Part shown: piece by piece, positions 50,996 to 61,588 of the stretch
How positions within the stretch are numbered: position 1 is the stretch's first letter
Layout: every line of letters begins with the position of its first letter
Origin: Geotrypetes seraphini
Lineage: Eukaryota; Chordata; Amphibia; Gymnophiona; Dermophiidae
Length of the DNA stretch: 64,000 nucleotides
Reading direction: 5' to 3'
Assembly (NCBI RefSeq): GCF_902459505.1
Contig: NC_047086.1
Coordinates: forward strand, 113,759,670 to 113,823,669
The notes under the pieces: generated by a model
Told to the model about the DNA's origin: nothing
The model's database searches: none
The model's input: the letters and a program-made list of their open reading frames with translations, nothing else
Position numbers and translations under genes: made by a program

Positions 50996-51239
50996 TTTAG
51001 TGTATGGCACACTAGTGTGCTGCAGCAGATTCCAGGTGTGCCCCAATGAGATGCCAGTATGGAGGAGAGGCACTGGTGAGAGTCACGTCCTATAGGCAGG
51101 CAGACGGCGCCAACGAATCTCCTTGCTGGTGTCTCTCCTCCTCTCCCCACACCTCCCCTCCTCCAGGAGTTCATGCATTCTGTAATAGTTGCAGTGGCTT
51201 CAGAGACACATGTATTGACCCTATATAGAACATACTGTA

Positions 51240-51505
51240 CTATATTAATCAATTTTTTAAATTTACCTTCGAGCTCCAAAGTCCCAAAATTTGGAATTTC
51301 CTTTCAGCCTTCTTGCGACAGATCCCTTCCTACCTTCAATTCAGGAAATCACTAAAGACACATCTATACTCACAGTAACCAGGACTTGAACTATTGTCTG
51401 TTCCATGATGATCCTGTTATGAATCCTTATTAATCTTACTGTAAGCCGCAATGATTCCTTGCCAATAATTGCAGGGTATAAGAAATGGTATGGTAAGATA
51501 TGGAA
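51240..51505 (+). mobile_element. L2/Rex-like LINE 3' end
   Basis: Through frame breaks this reads WNSLPA-like, then RSLPTFNSG, followed by CACTAAAGACACATCTATAC. The 3' UTR has TTACTGTAAGCCGCAATGAT and a GGTATAAGAAATGGTATGGT tail. It is the third type of L2/Rex-like 3' end in the window. Confidence 0.45.
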
Positions 51506-51930
51506 GCATTATATCCTGCACTACAAGCTTAAAATGATGTTCCTCCAAAAATAACTAACTTGACACACTAATCTGGAAAATCCATTTCTTAAATCATCAT
51601 CACAGCTTTGTAAAAATGAATTATGAAACATCTTATAGTTTAAAAAGTCTGTTAAGCAAGTTTATTGAAAATAGTTTAACATACACAATCTTATGCAATA
51701 GTTTTACCACAGCAATGAAGTCCTAAGGTACAAAATCTGATAAAATATATTTTATCTTAGGGCCTTATACATTATAAAATCAGCATTTCCAATTATTAGC
51801 TCAGTTCTGGTAATTCAGTGCATAAAAACTCCCAAAATACAGTTATCATATGATCTACAGTATGGATAATTTCATAAATTTAAAACAAACATTTTATAAC
51901 ATGCCAAATAAATTAATCCAAATCATTTAA

Positions 51931-52303
51931 GGAGTCCTTTTACTAAAGTGTGTTAAGTAGTAACCATGTGAATTAATGCATGCTGCCAGCTCACAGCCAC
52001 TCTGGTATGTCTTTAATTAATGAACTAACTACATATTGTTGAAGGAGTGGGAAATGGGCAGGTAGGGACAGGGAATGGGTGTGGACTTTACCTAACAAGT
52101 TAGCATGAGGGGAGACTTACTGTGTCCTGTTGCATAGCAAAGATGTACTCATACATACCATATGGTAAAGGTGGCTTTTGCTTAGAACTAATTGGAGATG
52201 CTGGGAATGCCCCCAACATTAACCCTGTGCAGTTAGTGTGATAATTTGGACACACTCCAGATGGTAACCATAAAACCTGACTCTACTTTAGTGAAAGGAC
52301 TCC
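51931..52303. mobile_element. Harbinger-like MITE (373 bp) with TAA target duplication
   Basis: Begins GGAGTCCTTTTACTAAAG and ends CTTTAGTGAAAGGACTCC, an 18-bp inverted repeat with one mismatch, flanked by TAA at 51928-51930 and 52304-52306. A 3-bp TWA duplication points to the PIF/Harbinger superfamily. The interior has inverted GTTAAGTAGTAACCATG-like and CATGGTAACC-like words. Shorter relatives are at 43895 and 53993. Confidence 0.75.
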
Positions 52304-52429
52304 TAAGTAGTCTATGAAAATATCACTTCCGGTCCCCAAACCCCAAAAGAACAGAGTTTAAAACCACACACGCACACACACAAAAAAGTCTTCATAGCAG
52401 CACTCAGTTTTCTTAATTTTTTTAAACAG

Positions 52430-52656
52430 ACAAAAAATTAAATTTGCTGAACAGCAAAAAAATGAATACACCAAATCACAACTTTGCACAAACCCCACAA
52501 AAAAAAAGAGAAAAGATATGGGTTACACATTTTCCAGTGGAAGATCAATTAAGATTTAAAATTTATAATCACATGTTTAGAAAATCTAGTGCCAAAGAAA
52601 AGGAAAGCAACAGACCCCACAGTGGTAAACCAGTTAAGAAAAGCAGGACCAGATAA
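52430..52656 (+). other. Unidentified exon-like open reading frame
   Basis: A good acceptor (TTTTCTTAATTTTTTTAAACAG, ending at 52429) opens directly into a 75-codon frame without stops: KKLNLLNSKKMNTPNHNFAQ, TPQKKREKIWVTHFPVEDQL, RFKIYNHMFRKSSAKEKESN, RPHSGKPVKKSRTR, stop TAA at 52654-52656. It has no ATG at the start, is Lys/Arg rich and is unlike the repeats around it. I do not recognise it. It could be a terminal exon of a small gene, a processed-pseudogene scrap, or chance in AT-rich DNA. Confidence 0.25.
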
Positions 52657-53280
52657 ATGTGGTAAACCTAGACAGTTCTTTTAGTCTATTATTTAATAGA
52701 ATTGTTGTCTCAACCTCTTCCCTACTTTTTCTTGACTAGATAATCTAGTGTGCATATAATAGCCACTTTATCACTGCAGCAATCATTTGTTGTGAAAGAA
52801 AGGCAGATGTTTGAGTCTTGTCTAGTAAGACTCCTATGATTTCCAATTGCTGTGTTGGGCTTAAGTGACACTTTGAATAATTTATGACCCTTGTAGCTCT
52901 TGACACCAATTGCTTAAGTACACTCATCTTTCTGCTCCTTGAGATGTGTGCTTTACTAACCTTTTGTCCAAATAAGGAAACATATGCACACCCAGTTTTA
53001 AAAGATAGCACAGTTACTTACTAAGCAGATAGTCTCACATATGGGCAACATCATCCACGGAGCCTGGAATGAACAGTGCAAAAAGTATACTGTCACTTTA
53101 AACTGGAGTGGGCACATCCTTCTCGAAGCACATAGGGTTTATTGAAACTGGGTCCATGGAGGTTGATGCCACAGAGGAAGCACAATTTTTATGCTGAGAA
53201 CACTTGGAAGACATCAGTGACCTTGGTGCTCTCAGTGCTTTGCTATGATGAGGGGCAATGATGAGGCCTCTTAGTCTCTG

Positions 53281-53640
53281 CTTAAGAACATAAGAATAGC
53301 CTTACTGGGTCAGACTAATGATCCATTAAGCCCAATCGCCTGTTCTCACTGGTGGCCAATCCAGGTCACTAGTACCTGGCCAAAACACAAGTAGTAGCAA
53401 TATTCCATGCTACCGATCCAGAGCAAGCAGTGGCTTCTCCCATGTCTTTTTCAATAACAGACTATGGACTTTTCCTCCAGGAAATTGTCCAAACCTTTCT
53501 TAAAATCAGCTACGCTATCCACTCTTACCACAAGCTCTGGCAACGCGTTCCAGAGCTTAACTATTCTCTGAGTGAAAAATTATTTCCTCCTATTGGTTTT
53601 AAAAGTATTTCCATGTAACTTCAGTACAGATGAATATATC
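53281..53640 (-). mobile_element. CR1-type LINE 3' end, minus strand
   Basis: Begins AAGAACATAAGAATAGCC, then TTACTGGGTCAGACTAATGA, TGGTGGCCAATCCAGGTCAC and CTATGGACTTTTCCTCCAGG. This is the inverse of the 3' end at 13215-13565. It extends into the ORF2 tail (inverse of a RVWNALPEL-like segment near 53545). Confidence 0.75.
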
Positions 53641-53992
53641 GTAAAATCCTCCTTATCTTTGGGAAGGAATAAAACAATTATGAATCCTGATGGCCTCTAT
53701 CAATGACCAATGGTGAGGGTAATAAAGACGTTTTCATGTTGATGCATCTTCAACATCTGGTACAAGGCTGATATAGATTGAATGGTCTTTTCATGACCAA
53801 AAAGATTTTAATGCTGCTTATCTTAATTCTGAAGCCCCATCTCTGAGATCTGTGAGTACAGCAGATAACAAAAGGGATCATGATCAGTTCCCGGGCATTG
53901 CAGGCACCAACTGGTTATCCATAATGAAAATAGTCCTGTTGCACCACGAACATCTTTTGGAGCTGCTGGGGGGAGCCTTCTTTTGAGACAAA

Positions 53993-54152
53993 GGGCTCCT
54001 TTTACTAAGGTGCACTAGCGTTTTTAGCACGTGCTGCATTGCCGCGCACGCTAACCCCATGCTACTCGCCCAAAACTAACGCCAGCTCAATGCTGGTGTT
54101 AGCATCTAGCGCACGCGCTAAAACCGCTAGCGCAGCTTAGTAAAAGGAGCCC
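53993..54152. mobile_element. Palindromic MITE (160 bp)
   Basis: GGGCTCCTTTTACTAAGGTG and, inverted, GGGCTCCTTTTACTAAGCTG are its ends. The inner GCACTAGCGTTTTTAGCACG pairs with CGCGCTAAAACCGCTAGCGC. The flanks read AAA on both sides. It is related to the TAA-flanked MITE at 51931-52303. Confidence 0.8.
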
Positions 54153-54506
54153 AAAGCGTCTCAAAAAATTGCAGTAGCAAAATCAAACAAATTAATGGTG
54201 AAAAAAACCCAACAACTCTGAACGGGTGCTTGAGGCCTACGCCTAGATGACAAGAAAAGAATTCCAAGAAAACTTAAAAAAACAACTAGCAAAACTAAAC
54301 TAGGAAACATTACTAGGATGAACATGCAAAGGGAAATAAACATTATAGAAAAAAGGCACTGAAGTGATCACGACACACAATCACTTCCAATCAGGTCAGC
54401 AGAAAATGAAAGATGTGCAGTTGAGCCATCTCAAAAGATATTCAATACTAGAGAACGTTCTTATACAGGGTTTCACTTGAAGATGTCACCCATATGTGAG
54501 GATTGT

Positions 54507-54719
54507 AAAAACATAAGAAGTTGCCTCCGCTGGGTCAGACCAGGGGTCCATTGCGCCCAGCAGTCCTCTCCCATGGCGGCCCATCAGGTCCATGACCTGT
54601 AAGTGATCCTTTGTCTAAAACCTTTCAATCCCCATTATTCTTCTATCTATACCCTTCCATAATCCTATCTCTACCTCTATCTATATCCCTCAATCCCTGT
54701 ATCCTTGTAGTATGCTGCT
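54507..54719 (-). mobile_element. CR1-type LINE 3' end, minus strand
   Basis: ACATAAGAAGTTGCCTCCGC, TGGGTCAGACCAGGGGTCCA and GCGGCCCATCAGGTCCATGA are the inverse of a CR1 3' UTR. A short TTGT(A) duplication flanks it. It splits the terminal repeat of the DIRS-like element. Confidence 0.65.
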
Positions 54720-54745
54720 TGTCCTTAGAGAAAAATATGAATTAC

Positions 54746-55325
54746 TTTTTTCTGTAGTTTTCAATTTTATGACTTCAAATATACAGATACATTCTATCAC
54801 CAAAAAACACCACCACATTTCTCATTTCTTCTAATCTGAAATATTTTACAAACCTACAATTAGAATGAAACTAAACATTTGGCTTTGTAGGATAGGAAAG
54901 GTACCCCTAAATCGTCCGACTGAATTGCTTGTTTTAGGGTTTTTAGCTTCTTAAAACACCACAAGCCGTAGGCGGCGGAACAGTTTTTTGTTTGGGGAGG
55001 GGGGGGGCAAAATTTCCATCCTAGCCCCAGCAAGATCCTATGGCATGATGACTCTCCCACCTACCTTCCCTGGTTGCTGAAATTTAAAACTTTGGGCAGC
55101 CGCCACATAGCATCAATGAGCAGGCCTGCCCTGGAAGTCTTCATTCTACAGCGACGCTGCACAGCGGCTGCCTACAGAGGCCAGGTGGAGGTGGGTGGGG
55201 GTGTAGAGCCAAAACTGACTCTTCTGACTGCCAATTTTTAGGGAGGCCATAGCCCCCGTGGCCTCCCCCATTCTGTCACTTATACTGCAATCAAATAAAA
55301 CGATTAAACTGGGTTCTTATGAGGT
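54746..55325. other. No gene; includes a low-GC then CT-rich segment
   Basis: Contains a G run at 54998-55009 and a segment near 55060-55270 with CAGCGACGCTGCACAGCGGC that may be transposon-derived. Nothing else can be supported. Confidence 0.3.
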
Positions 55326-55329
55326 AATT

Positions 55330-55420
55330 TAACATAGTAACATAGTAGATGACGGCAGATAAAGACCCGAATGGTCCATCCAGTCTGCCCAACCTGATTC
55401 AATTTAAATTTTTTTTTTCT
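55330..55420 (-). mobile_element. CR1/Rex-like LINE 3' end, minus strand
   Basis: TAACATAGTAACATAGTAGA, TGACGGCAGATAAAGACCCG and ATGGTCCATCCAGTCTGCCC are the inverse of the 3' end of the LINE at 28366-29505 (GGGCAGACTGGATG ... TTTATCTGCCATCA). Confidence 0.75.
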
Positions 55421-55683
55421 TTTCTTCTTAGCTATTTTAAGTGGTTTGAATATGTAGAACAGCATTTTACATACTTATATAATTACCTGGGGTTATACAG
55501 TTTAAGCACATAGCAATAGGCATTCCTGGGGATACTTTATGCAAGTATCGTATCAAAATACATAGATGTGCACTGATTTCTACTGGCATATTCACACCAA
55601 ATTATTCTTGCCTCATGCCAGATGGAACTTTGTCCAGATATTGTCAGGAAGACTATTTTATAAAGGCACATAGACACACAGTT

Positions 55684-56144
55684 TGGCCTAGATTCTATGA
55701 AAGATGTCTAAAATTAGGCACCTAGATCACCATGCCCATCCTATCTAGGTGCCTAACTTATTTTATCTTTATTTACGTTTTTGATTAAACGCTTATCCAA
55801 AAGTACAAAGCGTTGTACAAAATATTTAAAAATAGCTGGAAGATAGCTGGAAAAAGCTTAATTGGCGCTGATAACAAGCAGTTAGCAGCTCATAATTGGC
55901 TTAAGTCAAAATTAAGTTGATGGTAGGCACCTACCAGAAAGTAGATATGTTTGGCATGGGAGGCGCCTAAACTGGACTTAGGTGCTGGTATTTAGGCCAA
56001 GTAAACCCTGGCATATTGTAAATAGTGAGTGCCAAAGTCCAGTTTAGGTGCTGCTAGATGCAGTGCTATAAATGGCGCCTAACTTAAGATTGACTGCTTT
56101 CCTCAGTGCCTATGTTTTAGGCGCACTATATATGGAATTGGGCC
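55684..56144. mobile_element. TIR MITE, about 460 bp, interrupted
   Basis: GGCCTAGATTCTATGAAAGA on the left pairs loosely with the inverse of ATATATGGAATTGGGCC on the right. Internal TAGGCACCTAGAT and TAGGCGCC words are mirrored. A T-rich retroposon tail at 55755-55850 interrupts it. Relatives of this 'AGGCGCC/TATAGAAT' family occur at 30.6-30.9 and 48.1-48.4 kb. Confidence 0.5.
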
Positions 56145-56578
56145 TTTAACTCTATAAAACAGGCACATCATTAAGCCCCTATTTGCTCTTCCCTCCTAGG
56201 CGACTCTTATACAAACTGTCTTCTTAATGTGTTGAACAGGGAGCTTGTTGGATTTTCAGGATCTGCATAATGAATACGCATAATATTAATCACTGTTATT
56301 TACCAATATGAATATTATTTAGGTGTCTATGGCACCACCTTTTTTTTGTTAAATATTTGCTTGTATAGAAAATGAGATGTCTTAGACAAAAATGAGGTAT
56401 CTAATAAATAGACAAGATAATTTATCAAATACCATCTTTGGCTATGGGTTTTATCATCATTTAAAAATAAGATTACAAAATTAAAAATCCAATTGATCAC
56501 TGGTCAGATTCTTCTAGCAGTTACTGTTTCATAAATTCAGTCACTGACCAGCCAGGGCAGAAATCTTCCCAATTCTGT

Positions 56579-56584
56579 TTTATT
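56579..56584 (-). terminator. ENPP4: Candidate ENPP4 poly-A signal
   Basis: TTTATT on the plus strand reads AATAAA on the minus strand, about 410 bases after the ENPP4 stop. Other signals farther on are possible, and no transcript data are available. Confidence 0.3.
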
Positions 56585-56689
56585 GGATTTTCCTATTATT
56601 CAGAAGATTGGATTTGGAATTAATTATACAACTTTCTAAATCCAAGCTCTACGGAAGGGTACAGGTATAGTAGGTATTTCCCTGCCTCA

Positions 56690-56815
56690 GAGGACTTACA
56701 ATCTAAGTTGCACCTAAGGCAATGTAAGGGAAATGATTTGCCCGTGGTCACAAAGACCATCAGTGGGATTTGAATCCTGCCTTCCATCCATAGGCTAATA
56801 CTCCAATCCAGAGCC
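56690..56815 (-). mobile_element. tRNA-derived SINE, minus strand
   Basis: CAGAGGACTTACAATCTAAG, TTGCACCTAAGGCAATG, GGTCACAAAGACCATC and GGGATTTGAATCC (the inverse of a B box, GGATTCAAATCCC) identify the family seen at 17395. It lies in the probable ENPP4 3' UTR or flank. Confidence 0.65.
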
Positions 56816-56997
56816 ATAGAATATTCTGTTTTAAAATTTTATGCACAATTCCTAATGAATGCTATCAAAATTGTCCTCTACTCTTGTGGCAGAATGTTAT
56901 TGCTATCAGTGTAGGGCTATATTATCTAATGACTATCTTAATTTACAGTACTGGCTTGTTTTGTGCTTTGGTTAATCCTGGAACCTTCTCAAAAACA

Positions 56998-57365
56998 CTA
57001 ATCAATTAAAGGATCATCATCATCATCTTCTTGAAGCTGGAGTCTAGAAAATGTACGTGGAGAAGCTATTTTATTCTTTGTTATAATTATAAGACATGTC
57101 AGTGTAGTCAAAATCATGATGACTCCAACAACTATTCCAATAGCTTCTGGGAGACGTATGCACCACTGGTCCAATAACAAACACTTTGTATTAGCAAAGG
57201 TTCCATTGTTGGGCTCCCCTTTCAATCCAAGGATGTGACACATCATAGGGTAGATATCAATATTGTTTATTGTACTGTGCCTGTAACCTTTACGAAATGC
57301 AGGGCCATGGGCAGCCAGAAATGGGTGCATGCTGGGTAGAGCATTGTCATATCCATGGTTTCCCC
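56998..57365 (-). CDS. ENPP4: ENPP4 last coding exon (C-terminal part only)
   Basis: ENPP4 is a type I membrane ectoenzyme known to hydrolyse Ap3A at the vascular endothelium. On the minus strand an acceptor with the tract ATTTTTTTTCCTTTAAG ends at 57366, and the exon opens in phase 1 with [20 protein letters not shown], including the last zinc-ligand histidine. It continues [50 protein letters not shown], a transmembrane helix ([20 protein letters not shown]) and a tail [19 protein letters not shown], with stop TAG at 57000-56998. QWCI.LPEAI and [11 protein letters not shown] are ENPP4 hallmarks absent from ENPP5. About 121 codons are present; upstream exons lie beyond 64000. It converges on ENPP5. 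Confidence 0.95.
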
Positions 57366-58766
57366 CTTAAAGGAAAAAAAATATGAAAGAATAAAATTAA
57401 TCTCAGATTTTCAACAGAAAACATCTGTATGAAAGTTTCATCATTTACTCCCCCCCTCCCCCCCCCTCCGCTGAAGCCCTATAAATCCCTACGGGCTTCA
57501 GGACAGTTACTGCAGCGGCAGCCACTAGCACGTCTTTGTAAAGGGGGGAGGGTGGCATTATTTCCTTACCTTAAATACAATTATATCTTCAAAGCAATTA
57601 CAAGAGCAACTATAGAGTTAAATGTATATAAAAGATTGTACAAGGGAAAGCTGCTACATTCTATTCTACTGAGATTCATACAAAAGAAGCAGGACCCTGG
57701 TGAAAATTTAATGTAAAAATAAGCTGTCCAGCTGGAGAATAACCATGATTGTACGACTAGATGTAAACATACGTAACATTTAAAAATTAAGATGCTTCAT
57801 TAAACCATGATCTGAGAAATGGCTTTTGAAAGTCTGTCTCATTTCGGTACATTTTTCTTTAATGATAAAATGTTAGCCTTATTATATTTGTTAAATGTAA
57901 TTTGACAAAGTGCAAGTATCAACTGGGGTCCCATAAACATGCAAATACTGCCCATCTGTTGGAAAGAAATAGAAATGAACATGGAATGGCATCAGAATGT
58001 CCAAAGTAACTAAAACTAAATTAGTTTCCTTATCACTCTCAGTTTTTCAGCAATTTCAAGTTTAGTATGAAAGCAAAATGGGAAATTTTATATCCTGAAA
58101 GTAGCTGTATCTGCTGAACAGAGTGAGATGATTTTTTTTTTTTCAAAACAGTTTATTGAACGACAAATTAGAAACCAAGAAAGCAGCTGATATAACATTA
58201 CAGAATGTGATTTTGAGTCTCTCTGCTTGAATTCCAGGTTCATGGGTACTTAGTACCTGTGGGCCTGTAAAAAGACATTGGCTGGCCAGTGCTATGGGGT
58301 TCTGTTACTCTGTATACTCTCCAATACAAATTATTCTGGATAAAGTCTACAAAGATTGCAACACAACTGCCAAAGGGATCCAGTTTTTAATATGTGTCCC
58401 AGCCCAGCCCCACTCTTCCTCATGGCGCCATCCCCTGAACATCCCAGAAAATACGTCATTTACACCAGTGATAGCAGGGATGGATAAGAGGAAATTTTCA
58501 ATGCACTCTACTATCCTCTACCCAGCATCTATTCCCTCCAGAGACATAACCACAAAGGTGCCTTGGCTCCCTTACTTTGGGCTTATGTCCCCTCCAAAAT
58601 TGTGGCACCAGCTGAATCATTGGCAGGGATGCCCAAGCCCCACTAGCCAAAGAGATCTATTGCCTGAGCTTCCTACTGTGCTATTTGAACAATGCAGTAG
58701 TTGGCAGCATGCTTCAGTCGCTAATGCAGCACCCCCACACAACTCAGTTCAGGCACTTGAAAGTGG
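57366..58766. other. ENPP4 intron, no exon found
   Basis: Begins with the pyrimidine tract of the acceptor. C runs at 57450-57468 and a GGGCTTCAGG...CTGAAGCCC pairing suggest a small foldback MITE near 57470-57550. At 58130-58210 a T run followed by CAAAACAGTTTATTGAACGA is an inverse retroposon tail. No ENPP4 middle exon (expected to encode a KEDIPNRF-like segment) is present. Confidence 0.45.
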
Positions 58767-58962
58767 AAAATAAGATATATTTTTATTGGACTAGCCTAAT
58801 ACATTTTGATTGACTGTCAGAGGCCAACACCTCCTGCCTGAAATCAGGTCAGGACAGCATACTGCCGTGGTATCCTCTCCTGAGCCGAGGAAGGAAGTTT
58901 TGGTCTATAAAAGTTAGTAAAAATGTATTAAAATTAGTCCACTATAAAGATAAATCCTTATT
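58767..58962. repeat. Foldback repeat (about 195 bp)
   Basis: GGAAAATAAGATATATTTTT and GGACTAGCCTAATACATTTT on the left are mirrored on the right by AAAATGTATTAAAATTAGTC and AAGATAAATCCTTATTTTCC. The centre lies near ATACTGCCGTGGTAT. A half copy with the same words (AGATCAGGACAGGATACCAT, GGATTAGTCCAATAAAATGG) is at 7975-8085. Confidence 0.65.
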
Positions 58963-59149
58963 TTCCATTTTGTGTTTTATCTGTATTTATCAGCTTTTAA
59001 GAACACTGCTACCAGATTATTTTATTCTGAATTAAAAATAGAATTAAAATTAATGTTTCCATTTTTGTTGTCTAGTCATTTTACTTTTTCTAATTGTGTT
59101 GGTCCCAGTCTCTGGTTTCTGCTTTCCTTCATCTTCACTTAACTCCCTT

Positions 59150-60018
59150 GGCCAGTGTTTCCCGTCCATATGAATAAGAAGCCAAAAACTGGTCTTCGGG
59201 ACATTTGGAGCATTGAGATTAAGCATCATATTACTGCGTCTCAATGGCCACGAATTTGGACTTGGAGGATGAGATGTACAGTGTCTGCATCTATGAGGCA
59301 AACTTGGTTTTTTCTGTTACATAGAGCATTTTGGACCCCAGTTCGTCTACAGAAGTTGGATAGCTCTAAGTCTAATAAATGATGGCATTGTCATCTTGAA
59401 GCTGGGACTTTAGATCATTTGTTATTCTACTGTTCATTGATTTTGGCTTTTTGGAAGTCAATATGAGGTCAAATAAATTGTTTATTAGAAAATCCGGTGG
59501 CATTATCGTATGATACTGTACTGTTTGGTATGTCAATGAGAGCTAAGAGCCAAATATCCTCTAACAATAATAGGCTTCTACTTATTATGACAGGGGTTGC
59601 CATACAACAGATTACGAATAACTGGAAGAATTGGAGTAGATTGAATTATAGTTTCTGGTGGAATTCTTTATGTAGTGTATATAAAATGGAAAGGGTAATA
59701 GCCACACAGCAGGGGTATTTAAGAAATGGATGTTTGGGAGCCTTTAACAAATTATTGTAATGATTGAATAATATTTTTCCCCTTAATTGTGCATGTCCAA
59801 GGTTGGGGAAGGGAGGGGTAGATTTTGGTCTTTGTATAAATGTAAGGAATGTGGGGATGGGGACTATTATATGATTTTCTGTGTTCATTAGGGGGGAGGG
59901 AGATAAGTTCTAAACTGGATTATTGCAGAATATTAAGTGTTGTATTTAAGTGTAACATGTTTTTATTTGCTGATACACTTATTGTAAGTTTTAAAAATGA
60001 ATAAAGAATTATAAACAT
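59150..60018 (+). mobile_element. L1/Tx1-like LINE, ORF2 C-terminus and 3' end
   Basis: Frames read RDIWSIEIKHHITASQWPRI, WTWRMRCTVSASMRQTWFFL, HRAFWTPVRL, then (C)WHCHLEAGTLDHLLFYCSLI with the first Cys codon changed to TGA. NWKNWSRLNYSFWWNSLCSV and TQQGYLRNGCLG follow before the stop. The CWxC...GT..H....C cluster near the C-terminus is the cysteine region of L1-clade ORF2. An AATAAAG signal near 60000 ends it. At least two stops break ORF2; it is 5' truncated. Confidence 0.75.
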
Positions 60019-60545
60019 GTAATTTTCTCTTTCTCCCTTCCATTTTCTTTCAGTTTTTTAAATTTATTTTTCTGCCTCCCTCCAGTCTTTAAAAATGTCT
60101 CTCTTTACTTTGTCTGCCTGCAGCTTTTCCTCTTTCTCTCACTCTTGTTCTCCCCTGTATCCCTTCCTCTTAATAGCCAGTCTTTCACAAACTCCATCCT
60201 CTTTCCCTTTCCATCAGCATTTTTATCCCCCTACCCTGCCATCATCTCCCTCTTTTTTACACCTATCCTTCCATCCAGTGCCTTCCCTCTTTCTCTCATC
60301 CTCCTTCCATCCAGTGTAGCCCCCTCTCCCCCAATCCTTCTACCCAGAATCTTCTCTCTCTACACCCCTTTTCCATCCAGCATGTCTCCTCTTTCTCTCC
60401 CCATCTTTCCACTCATCTTTTGTCTCTTTTAACCCCTCTTCCATCCATCATTTCTCCTTCTCCCTTCCATTCTAGAGGCCAACCAAATTTCGGTTTCATA
60501 CCAAAACTGGCCCCAAATCCTTTTTCTGCATTGTTTTGGTTTCAA
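60019..60545. other. Pyrimidine-rich intron sequence
   Basis: 60040-60470 is C/T-rich with repeated CCATCCAG and TCTTTCTC words, like the cores of the hAT-type elements at 11.9-12.5 and 42.3-42.7 kb, so it may be part of another such element. It has no gene or recognised termini. Confidence 0.4.
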
Positions 60546-60738
60546 TGTGTGGCACAGTGGTTAGAGCTACCGCCTCAGGCTGTGGGTTCAAATCCCATGC
60601 TGCTCCTTGTGACCTTGGACAAGCCACTTAATCCCCCATTTCCCCAGGTACATTAGAGTGTGAGCCTTCCAGGACAGATAGGGAAAATGCTTGAGTAGCT
60701 GAATGTACACTACTTAGGTAATAAGTGGTATAAAAATA
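60546..60738 (+). mobile_element. tRNA-derived SINE
   Basis: A box CAGTGGTTAGAGC and B box GGTTCAAATCC (60585-60595), then GCTGCTCCTTGTGACCTTGG, ACAAGCCACTTAATCC, CAGGTACATTAGAGTGTGAG and an A-rich end. It is the best-preserved copy of the family in the window. Confidence 0.8.
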
Positions 60739-61588
60739 ATAATTTTAAAAAAACCCCAAAAAATGATCATGTGTTTTTGGTGGAAGCTGAAAATTTGTAC
60801 TTTGTCCTATCTCCCTTCACCTCCCCTCAAACAGGAGTTGCCTTTTCCCTTGCCTACCTGTAGGGGATCCCCTTTCCTGCCTTACAATCCCTGGTGTTCT
60901 AGGGGTGTAGTCAGGACACGAGTGATCCCCAGTCGCTCCTGCCCTTGCTGGCTCTGCTCTCAAAATAGCTGCCATGACTTATCATGGCAATCTTGTGAGA
61001 CTACCGCAAGAGGTCATTGCAGCCATTTTGACAGTAGAACTGACATGCAAGAATGACTGGGGATCACTCCTGCCCTCAAGGCAACACTAGACCACAAGGG
61101 ATTTAAGGTAGTCTGAGGTTGGGGGAGCTACTCTTTGCATTCTTTTTGTGAGTGTGACATGTGATTGCAAGTAATGCAGTTATGATCTTCTATAGTAGTT
61201 TATATGGTAGAGTGTACCAAATAAATGCTTTTGATACAAAAGTTTAGCATAAATTTAAGTCCATAATTTGGGATGATAAGCTTCCTAGGGATTAGCCTCT
61301 CTGGTGATATGACATCAGCTGTCACGCCAAATGTGATGCCAAAGTCAGCCATTTTAGTTTCAGTTTTTATTAGCTGAGCTCCATGTGTGCAGAGGCTATT
61401 TTGCTTGGAGGTAAAATATGGTCTTTTATTATTTAAATTATTATATACAGTCTGGCTTGGATACTATTTGGGTGATTCTAAAGAATTTCAAGACTCTGTT
61501 GGGTATGATGAAGATGCAGCGTTTTAATCAAACTTGTGTGGAAAAGCTAGATTCTATGAGAGAGAAACCTACATTGATTGTTTTCAAG
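60739..61588. other. ENPP4 intron, nothing recognised
   Basis: Contains an inverted pair, GGATCCCCTTTCCTGCCTTA and, more loosely, sequence around 61060-61130 (GGGGATCACTCCTGCCCTCA), suggesting a decayed foldback element at about 60860-61130. No exon or RNA gene. Confidence 0.35.

Larger units (their letters stand above)
53016..54745. mobile_element. DIRS-like retroelement fossil carrying three later insertions
   Basis: The left terminus (GTTACTTACTAAGCAGATAG, TCTCACATATGGGCAACATC) and the right (GAAGATGTCACCCATATGTG ... GTATGCTGCTTGTCC) correspond to the inverted repeats of the element at 18432-20246. Between them lie a CR1 piece (53281-53640), a MITE (53993-54152) and a CR1 tail (54507-54719) that splits the right terminal repeat. 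No coding part was recognised. It is the oldest-looking of the four DIRS-like copies. Confidence 0.55.
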
